Shown here piece after piece: positions 39,179-42,987 of a stretch of DNA of 42,987 nt. The stretch comes from JBMCWH01 sp048621635 (GTDB lineage: Bacteria > Patescibacteriota > WWE3 > JAUXAW01 > JAYEID01): positions 1 through 42,987 of the forward strand of contig JBMCWH010000004.1 of assembly GCA_048621635.1 (NCBI GenBank), given 5' to 3'. The stretch's first letter is position 1. Every line of letters begins with the position of its first letter. Made by a program: the position numbers and the translations under genes. The notes beneath the pieces are model-generated. The model was given only the letters and a program-made list of their open reading frames with translations, did not search any database and was not told where the DNA came from.

Positions 39179-39346
39179 TTATTTTCTTTCTTTCAAAAAA
39201 GATACAATACCAAAAATCAGAAACTGTAGTAGTGCAAGATGGCAGTAAATAAGGTACAATAGCCCGCACAATATAAGGAAAGGTAAACTACAAATGAAAA
39301 CTGCTAAGTCGAAAATTGAGCCCGCTTTTCGTCTTCTTATTAGCAT
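39179..39346 (-). CDS. 55-residue two-span membrane protein
   Basis: A basic start (MLIRRRKAGS) leads into two hydrophobic stretches (about 11-34 and 37-50) with three cysteines, and the protein ends FLKERK. A GGGGGGAG lies 4 nt before the ATG. An extended -10 lies 37 nt upstream, and a good terminator follows the stop. That complete gene structure makes it likely real although it matches no family I know. It is short enough to be missed by gene callers. Confidence 0.65.
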   Translation of the reverse strand: MLIRRRKAGSIFDLAVFICSLPFLILCGLLYLIYCHLALLQFLIFGIVSFLKERK

Positions 39347-39383
39347 TTTCTCCCCCCTTTAACATTTCGCTTTGTCTGTCTAG

Positions 39384-39392
39384 ATTGTAGCA
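39384..39392 (-). promoter_or_regulatory. Extended -10 of the 55-residue membrane protein gene
   Basis: TGCTACAAT on the reverse strand; it gives a leader of about 30 nt with a G-rich Shine-Dalgarno. Confidence 0.55.
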
Positions 39393-39450
39393 TATCTAGT
39401 TTGGGATGTTAAAAAGGATATCATCTACATTTGCATTCTGTTGTCGGATG

Positions 39451-39459
39451 TGCGATAAT
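39451..39459 (+). promoter_or_regulatory. Extended -10 of the RRM gene
   Basis: TGCGATAAT predicts a leader of about 90 nt before the TTG start, the longest clear leader among the small genes here and typical of regulated RNA-binding-protein mRNAs. Confidence 0.5.
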
Positions 39460-39557
39460 GCACTTGTTTACTAATTGTTGTGCGGTATTTCAATCCCCGT
39501 AGATAGTTACTACTCTGAAAGAAATTCCCACGTTATTTGCAAAGGAGGTGAATTAAA

Positions 39558-39815
39558 TTGAATACTAGGCTTTATGTAGGTAACCTTGATTATAGTGTTA
39601 CCAATGAAGATCTTGGTGAGCTGTTTGCCGATTTTGGCGAGGTTGTAAGTGCTGAAGTTATTACTGACCGTGCTTCCGGCCGTTCCAAAGGCTTTGGTTT
39701 TGTTGAAATGAGTTCTGAGGAAGAAGCAGAAGCAGCTATGAATGCTCTTGACGGAACAGAACACGATGGTCGTACTATCAAAGTTGATGAGGCTCGCCCT
39801 CAAACTGATAGGTAA
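39558..39815 (+). CDS. RRM-type RNA-binding protein
   Basis: Single RNA-recognition-motif protein, 85 residues, as in the Rbp proteins of cyanobacteria and other bacteria. RLYVGNLDYSV is RNP2 and KGFGFVEM is RNP1, with the two aromatic RNA-stacking residues; EEEAEAAMNALDGTEHDGRTI completes the fold. The start is TTG at 39558, set by AAAGGAGGTG (39541-39550), a ten-base match to the 16S anti-Shine-Dalgarno, 7 nt upstream. A long leader precedes it. Probably abundant and possibly cold-regulated, by analogy with the family. Confidence 0.94.
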   Translation: MNTRLYVGNLDYSVTNEDLGELFADFGEVVSAEVITDRASGRSKGFGFVEMSSEEEAEAAMNALDGTEHDGRTIKVDEARPQTDR

Positions 39816-39821
39816 ATTTCT

Positions 39822-39841
39822 TTGACGTTGCCAAACGTCAA
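39822..39841 (+). other. 8-bp hairpin after the RRM gene
   Basis: TTGACGTT pairs with AACGTCAA around a four-base loop, just after the stop codon, without a T run. It could protect the mRNA 3' end; the true terminator is probably at 40035. Confidence 0.45.
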
Positions 39842-40034
39842 CTGATTGTAGCGGATTTGTTTAGTAGGGCTGTAATAAATGTCTGTCACGTTTTTTATGC
39901 TTTTTGGGTTTTTTGCAATTGTTTGTATCTTAGTGTAACGTTTCTCGATTTCTGCTTTATTAGGTAGATTAGATTTTCGTTTAGATTTTGTTTCTGATTT
40001 TATCAGCCTTTGATTGTTAAGTATTAGGGAAAAT

Positions 40035-40073
40035 TGCCGGAGGTTAACTACCTCCGGCATTATGTGTTTTTTC
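40035..40073 (+). terminator. Intrinsic terminator downstream of the RRM gene
   Basis: TGCCGGAGGT (40035-40044) pairs with ACCTCCGGCA (40050-40059), followed by TTATGTG and a run of six T. The 200 bp between the RRM stop and this hairpin hold no convincing gene and would be a long 3' UTR. Confidence 0.7.
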
Positions 40074-40137
40074 CTCTTTGCTATTTTCGATTTCAATTTA
40101 ACTTTTTTTATAAATTTTTGTTTTTTTGATATAAGTG

Positions 40138-40146
40138 TGCTTTAAT
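40138..40146 (+). promoter_or_regulatory. Extended -10 of the 119-residue gene
   Basis: TGCTTTAAT lies 48 nt before ATG 40195 and gives a leader of about 40 nt that contains AAAGGAGG. Confidence 0.5.
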
Positions 40147-40194
40147 CGAATTGCACTCAAATAATCAACACACCCTTCTAGAAAGGAGGGCAAA

Positions 40195-40554
40195 ATGTCA
40201 ACTGGAGAAAGGAGCCGCCTTGAGAATATTAGTGAAGCTGTGGAGCTTGCTGCTGAGGCACATTTTCAGGATAAAGGAAGGTCCCCGAAGGATCATTCCT
40301 TAGCCGTCGGTTCCTTGGTGGAAAGCGCTTTCTTGACTGACCCTGAAGATATTATTCGACTTGAAGATGTTTGCAAGGCTTATAAACAGGGCGAGATAGC
40401 AACGGGGGAGTTTTCGCGAAAACTTCAGAGTTTTTACGACAATGTGTCGGAAGATGTTTCTGACGGTATTGTTAAGTTTGGAGTTATGCAACAGCTAAGG
40501 GGTGTCCTTGAAGCAGGGCCCGAGAAGATGCGCGCTGCAAGGAGAGAAGTTTAA
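40195..40554 (+). CDS. Small acidic helical protein of unknown function
   Basis: 119 residues, predicted mostly helical, soluble and acidic to neutral, with no signal peptide. It starts MSTGERSRLENISEAVELAAEAHFQDKGR and ends with a basic RAARREV. I recognise no family. A perfect-looking Shine-Dalgarno (AAAGGAGG at 40182-40189), an upstream extended -10 and a strong terminator at 40590-40627 show it is a real, probably well-expressed, single gene. Confidence 0.75.
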   Translation: MSTGERSRLENISEAVELAAEAHFQDKGRSPKDHSLAVGSLVESAFLTDPEDIIRLEDVCKAYKQGEIATGEFSRKLQSFYDNVSEDVSDGIVKFGVMQQLRGVLEAGPEKMRAARREV

Positions 40555-40589
40555 GTTTATTAATAGGGTGTTGATTTGTAGTGCAAACT

Positions 40590-40627
40590 GGAAGTGCGGG
40601 TTATACCAATCCCACTTCCTTTTTTTT
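40590..40627 (+). terminator. Intrinsic terminator of the 119-residue gene
   Basis: GGAAGTG (40590-40596) pairs with CACTTCC (40613-40619), with a small inner GG/CC pair, and is followed by eight T. It faces the 3' end of tRNA-Gly on the other strand. Confidence 0.8.
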
Positions 40628-40701
40628 GGAGCGGTGGAAGGGGATTGAACCCTCGACCTTCTGCTTGGGAAGCAGATGCTCTACCACTGAGCTACCACCG
40701 C
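40627..40701 (-). tRNA. tRNA-Gly (anticodon CCC)
   Basis: On the reverse strand the acceptor stem GCGGTGG pairs with CCACCGC, and the anticodon arm TCTGC TTCCCAA GCAGA gives anticodon CCC. The T arm contains GGTTCAATCCC, the discriminator base is T and CCA is encoded. No close promoter is seen, so it may be processed from the LysM transcript upstream. Confidence 0.96.
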
Positions 40702-40702
40702 A

Positions 40703-40771
40703 TACGCCCCCACCACTAACCGGGTCAGACGTGGCCAACCGCGTCAAACGTAGTTCTTTGTCGGGGGCATA
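40703..40771 (-). ncRNA. GC-rich structured element between the LysM gene and tRNA-Gly
   Basis: On the reverse strand TATGCCCCC pairs with GGGGGCGTA through one G-U pair. On the + strand the same position would be a C-A mismatch, so the fold is specific to the reverse-strand RNA. Inside, GACGCGG and CCACGTC form a second stem around TTGG. It may direct processing of the downstream tRNA-Gly or end the LysM mRNA. Confidence 0.45.
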
Positions 40772-40834
40772 ACTTGTATCTGTCTAATACTTTCTTCTGG
40801 CTGACAGCGGAAAGCTGTGAGCCCAATTCTGATT

Positions 40835-41380
40835 TTAGGGCAACACTAATGTTTGTCCAACCTCAATTAATGCTTGTGATCCGTCTGGTAGGTAGCCAAT
40901 TTGCTCGCTGTTGGCATCTCGAATCTTTGTCCATTCAAACCCAGAGCCATAACGCGCTTCTGCTATTTCCCATAAAGTATCACCGTTCTTTACCGTGTAT
41001 TCATCTTCTTCAATGTCGCCGGGCTTGTAATCTGTAGGTTGCCATGTGGCTTTTGCAGTATCTTCTTCTGTTGCTACTTCTTCTCCCAATTCTTCTAACT
41101 CAGTAACTGTTTCCCCTTCCGTTCCCTCAATTTGTCCTTCCTCCTCCTCCTCCTCCTCCTCCTCTTCTGTAATAATTTCAGCTCCTTCCTGTTCATTTTC
41201 TATTTCTTCTTCCAGTTGCTCTTCTACACCAGGCTGATTGTAAATGTCGCCTTCTTCTCCAATTTTTGAGAAGTAGTTGTATACCAAGAATCCCGCTATA
41301 ATTACAAGTATTCCTGCACCAACTGCTGCAGCCTTGCTTTGAAAATCTTCACTTTCTAAGACATCGTCAATTTCAGGCAT
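40835..41380 (-). CDS. Membrane-anchored LysM-domain protein with poly-Glu linker
   Basis: A short acidic cytoplasmic start, one membrane span (about 16-36, AAAVGAGILVIIAGFLVYNYF), a long acidic linker of about 90 residues that includes a run of ten Glu, and a C-terminal LysM module (YTVKNGDTLWEIAEARYG ... LIEVGQTLVLP). LysM binds GlcNAc in peptidoglycan, so this looks like a membrane-to-wall tether. The poly-Glu is encoded by a (GAG)n trinucleotide tract (41138-41166 on the + strand as CTC repeats). AGAAAGG precedes the ATG. 181 residues. A long purine-rich leader starts near 41610. Confidence 0.85.
   Translation of the reverse strand: MPEIDDVLESEDFQSKAAAVGAGILVIIAGFLVYNYFSKIGEEGDIYNQPGVEEQLEEEIENEQEGAEIITEEEEEEEEEEGQIEGTEGETVTELEELGEEVATEEDTAKATWQPTDYKPGDIEEDEYTVKNGDTLWEIAEARYGSGFEWTKIRDANSEQIGYLPDGSQALIEVGQTLVLP
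41138..41166. repeat. Trinucleotide microsatellite (CTC on +, GAG on -)
   Basis: About nine tandem triplets within the LysM gene code for consecutive Glu. Slippage here would change linker length by whole residues without a frameshift. Confidence 0.85.
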
Positions 41381-41398
41381 TTTTTCCTTTCTGGGCAG

Positions 41399-41545
41399 TT
41401 ACAACTTCCAATAAATGATCTTTCCCTTTCTCTTGTTTTTCTCTCCTTCCTGAATTTGTTTTTTTCTCTCTTCTTTCAAGTTTTTGGACTTTTCTTTTGC
41501 TCTCCTTTGCGACAAGTTATCTAGATTTGCAGAACGGAGCTCCAC
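41399..41545 (-). CDS. Possible 48-residue Lys/Glu-rich protein upstream of the LysM gene
   Basis: An open frame from GTG 41545 to TAA 41399 starts VELRSANLDNLSQRRAKEK and ends GKIIYWKL, with a highly charged helical middle. It lies in the leader of the LysM mRNA and ends 18 nt before the LysM start. There is no Shine-Dalgarno at the GTG, and the purine-rich sequence could give a charged frame by chance. It may be a real small gene, an upstream regulatory ORF, or nothing. Confidence 0.3.
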   Translation of the reverse strand: MELRSANLDNLSQRRAKEKSKNLKEERKKQIQEGEKNKRKGKIIYWKL

Positions 41546-41616
41546 TGATTCAAGATTTTTGGTTTCTTCTTTTATGTTTTAGAAGAGAACTATCTTGAAA
41601 TCTCTCCTTCAAAATC

Positions 41617-41625
41617 ATTGTACCA
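41617..41625 (-). promoter_or_regulatory. Extended -10 for the LysM transcript
   Basis: TGGTACAAT on the reverse strand predicts a leader of about 230 nt. The leader is strongly purine-rich and includes the possible 48-residue frame. Confidence 0.5.
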
Positions 41626-41700
41626 AAAGGAATTTTTTTTCACAATCAGGAATTTTTAGTGGGAGATAAAAAGATTATCAGGTAGATTTGAGAGTGTGGC

Positions 41701-41831
41701 GTTAAGAAGGGTGGGCCCCTGAGCGGGGCATCACCACAGTGCGAGTTTCTTTTAGTCACCCTACGCATAAAGCTTCGGGTGACACTCCTTCGTCTAAACT
41801 CGCGTCCGGATGGCCGAAGACCACCCGTAAC
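41701..41831 (-). ncRNA. Candidate novel structured RNA between tRNA-Asp and the LysM gene
   Basis: About 130 nt, clearly more GC-rich than its surroundings, form a rod of nested perfect stems: GTTA/TAAC (41701-41704 with 41828-41831), GGGTGG/CCACCC (41709-41714 with 41821-41826), GGCATC with GATGGCC (one bulge), GCGAGTTT/AAACTCGC (41741-41748 with 41796-41803) and GTCACCC/GGGTGAC (41755-41761 with 41777-41783). A side hairpin GCCCC/GGGGC lies at 41715-41729. No open frame fits. It lacks the SRP RNA GGAAG/GCAGC apical motif and is too short for tmRNA or RNase P RNA. The reverse strand is inferred from tRNA-Asp, whose promoter would transcribe it next. Confidence 0.6.
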
Positions 41832-41848
41832 TCGTTAAGAGCGGAGGG

Positions 41849-41924
41849 TGGCGGGACCGACGGGATTCGAACCCGCGACCTCTTCCTTGACAGAGAAGCG
41901 CGCTAACCGCTGCGCTACGGTCCC
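41849..41924 (-). tRNA. tRNA-Asp (anticodon GTC)
   Basis: On the reverse strand the acceptor stem GGGACCG pairs with CGGTCCC, and the anticodon arm CTTCT CTGTCAA GGAAG gives anticodon GTC. The T arm contains CGGGTTCGAATCCCG, the discriminator base is G and CCA is encoded. 76 nt. Confidence 0.96.
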
Positions 41925-41939
41925 TTGACTCACCTTGTT

Positions 41940-41948
41940 ATAGTAGCA
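41940..41948 (-). promoter_or_regulatory. Extended -10 of tRNA-Asp
   Basis: TGCTACTAT on the reverse strand, 15 nt before the tRNA 5' end. Confidence 0.5.
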
Positions 41949-42000
41949 AATTGTAATAACCTAGTCAACAGCACTTGTGAATACTAACTTTACAGTGAAT

Positions 42001-42057
42001 CCCTTATCCTATCAGGCTCTCCAACGCAAAGCGTTGGAGAGCCGCATAAAATAAGGG
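42001..42057. repeat. Long palindrome of two stacked stems
   Basis: GGCTCTCCAACGC (42015-42027) pairs perfectly over 13 bp with its complement at 42031-42043 around AAA. Further out, CCCTTAT (42001-42007) pairs with ATAAGGG (42051-42057). No T run follows on either strand, so a simple terminator is unlikely. It resembles REP-like or transposon-end palindromes. A second weaker hairpin (GCTCCA/TGGAGC) lies at about 42086-42107. Confidence 0.55.
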
Positions 42058-42450
42058 AAAAGAAAAGATTTTGCGTAAACAGGTGGCTCCAGAAGCTTGG
42101 TTTTTGGAGCACTGTCAGTATAAGAAAAAACCAAGTACTCAAAATTGCTCTTGGCAAAACCGCTCTCCTGGCAGCATTTACTAGTACACGCTACAAGGAA
42201 ACTGTAAAACTCAAAGAGTGTATAAGTTTGGCCATTATAAATCCTGTTTTTGTAAATTTTGCTTTGATCGGTTACTAAAGATTTGTGAATAATGTACAAT
42301 ATACAATACATTGTATGGACTACAGTATTTTTACTTTGTCTACCTCTTAAGTCAAAGAGATTCTGAGTCGACTTTGTTGAAAACAGTCCACTTGATTACT
42401 GGGGTGATGCATCTGTCTTAGAAATGCCCCTGTTTCTCTTCATCAAATTC
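42058..42450. other. Long AT-rich gap without a convincing gene
   Basis: Apart from the small hairpin near 42086-42107 and a palindromic TACAAT/ATTGTA cluster near 42293-42313 that resembles back-to-back -10 boxes, I see nothing supportable. A 99-codon reverse-strand frame here reads as non-coding (rich in Tyr, Cys and Ser, and running into the palindrome). Confidence 0.5.
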
Positions 42451-42459
42451 TGCTATACT
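42451..42459 (+). promoter_or_regulatory. Extended -10 of lemA
   Basis: TGCTATACT predicts a leader of about 40 nt containing AAGGTGAT before ATG 42508. Confidence 0.55.
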
Positions 42460-42507
42460 TAAAGTGTTATTTGGCGATTATTTTCTTAGAAAGAAGGTGA
42501 TACAAAT

Positions 42508-42987
42508 ATGGCTATCGGTTTAATTATCTTTCTTGCGGTTGTTGGTGTCCTGATCCTTAGTATTTTTGGTATCTATAATTCTCTAGTAACTTTGAGAATG
42601 CGAGTGGAAGAATCTTGGTCTCAAATCGATGTCCAACTAAAAAGGAGAGCTGATCTTATTCCTAATTTGGTGGAAACTGCAAAAGGCTACATGAAGCACG
42701 AGCGAGCTATTTTTGAGCATCTAACGGAGGCGCGTAAGGCTATTCGAAAGGCAGAAGGAGCAGCTGAAGCACAGGAGGCTGATCGACAGTTGCGTAGCTC
42801 CTTGGATAGACTTTTTGCTTTAGCGGAGGATAACCCTGAGTTGCGTGCATCGGAGAACTTTGTTCATCTTCAAGAAGAGCTAGCTGATACAGAAGACAAG
42901 ATCGCTTATGCCCGTCAATTCTATAACACCAATGTGATGGAATATAACACTAAGTTGCAAGTCTTCCCAGCAACCTTGGTGGCAAAT
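42508..42987 (+). CDS. lemA: LemA-family protein (partial, runs off the window)
   Basis: N-terminal 160 codons with no stop before the window ends. One membrane span (about 3-24, IGLIIFLAVVGVLILSIFGIY) leads to the helical LemA domain: VEESWSQIDVQLKRRADLIPN, LVETAKGYMKHE, then ENFVHLQEELADTEDKIAYAR and FYNTNVMEYNTKLQVFP, the family signature. The function of LemA proteins is not settled; in many bacteria they neighbour a membrane metalloprotease or TPM-domain gene, which would be expected downstream. AAGGTGAT is 7 nt before the ATG. Full family length is about 185-190, so about 30 residues are missing. Confidence 0.93.
   Translation, partial: MAIGLIIFLAVVGVLILSIFGIYNSLVTLRMRVEESWSQIDVQLKRRADLIPNLVETAKGYMKHERAIFEHLTEARKAIRKAEGAAEAQEADRQLRSSLDRLFALAEDNPELRASENFVHLQEELADTEDKIAYARQFYNTNVMEYNTKLQVFPATLVAN

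Noticed and set aside
39800..40096. A 98-codon Lys/Asn-rich reverse-strand frame
   Set aside because: It crosses the terminator at 40035-40059 and the RRM 3' end; the composition follows from AT-rich non-coding sequence.
40581..40772. A + strand open frame reading WKGIEPSTFCLGSRCSTTELPPH
   Set aside because: It is the antisense translation of tRNA-Gly, a well-known spurious protein in annotations.
41701..41831. SRP RNA, tmRNA, RNase P RNA or 6S RNA as the identity of the structured element
   Set aside because: The SRP apical motif, the tmRNA tRNA-like ends and the RNase P core sequences are not present, and the length does not fit tmRNA or RNase P; 6S cannot be fully excluded, but no typical central bubble was seen.
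41709..41848. T-box leader suggested by GGGTGG repeats
   Set aside because: No specifier loop or complete T-box GGGTGGNACCGCG bulge is present, and no synthetase gene follows.
42012..42311. A 99-codon reverse-strand frame before lemA
   Set aside because: Amino-acid make-up is unlike the neighbours, it ends inside the long palindrome and has no good ribosome binding site.
1..42987. CRISPR array, insertion sequence or prophage
   Set aside because: No regularly spaced repeats, transposase, integrase or phage structural genes were seen.
1..42987. Recoded UGA (glycine), as in Gracilibacteria and SR1
   Set aside because: Several genes, for example murD, end at TGA in the expected place, and no conserved gene reads through TGA.

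Overview
The window is a dense bacterial segment of about 43 kb in the standard code; TGA is used as a stop, for example at the end of murD. The most likely source is a member of the Patescibacteria (Candidate Phyla Radiation), perhaps a Microgenomates-like lineage. This is an inference from lineage-typical oddities: a MurG whose N-terminal glycine loop reads TGGHHTSALA, a thymidylate synthase fused to a methanogen MtrA-like domain, only a class III (anaerobic) ribonucleotide reductase in view, an enlarged L21, and small streamlined genes. There is no rRNA gene here to settle it.

Positions 1-16802 are a division and cell-wall (dcw) cluster: murE, murC, murB, murD, murF, mraY, ftsW, murG, ftsQ, ftsA, ftsZ. 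It is interrupted by an unrecognised reverse-strand gene, a membrane-anchored SagB-like nitroreductase and an alkyladenine DNA glycosylase. Positions 17016-24523 form a nucleotide block: nrdD and nrdG, an APH-fold kinase, a tandem nucleotidyltransferase, a HIT protein, a dCMP-deaminase-like protein and the chimeric thymidylate synthase. Together they could make deoxynucleotides and dTMP without oxygen. Positions 24602-30841 hold a small membrane protein, ileS, rodA, rplU (with an extra C-terminal helix-hairpin-helix-like domain), rpmA and reverse-strand lepB.

Positions 30934-36669 hold tRNA-Val and then a surface-glycan block: a Wzx-like flippase, a sulfotransferase-like gene, a GT2 glycosyltransferase and two O-antigen ligase/polymerase-like proteins. 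Positions 36930-42987 are a mixed region: a minimal GGDEF protein, an Ig-like surface protein directly behind tRNA-Thr, radC, a 55-residue membrane protein, an RRM protein, a small unknown protein, a LysM protein between tRNA-Asp and tRNA-Gly, and the start of lemA.

Three things stand out. First, many genes carry an extended -10 box (TGnTAnnnT) only 6-12 nt before the start codon and have no Shine-Dalgarno, which predicts leaderless mRNAs; a second class has a leader plus a strong Shine-Dalgarno. Second, several GC-rich or palindromic non-coding segments look like unrecognised structured RNAs, above all the one at 41701-41831 between tRNA-Asp and the LysM gene. Third, the MtrA-like/thymidylate synthase fusion lies next to a dCMP deaminase. 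All calls come from reading the sequence; no database search or folding program was run.
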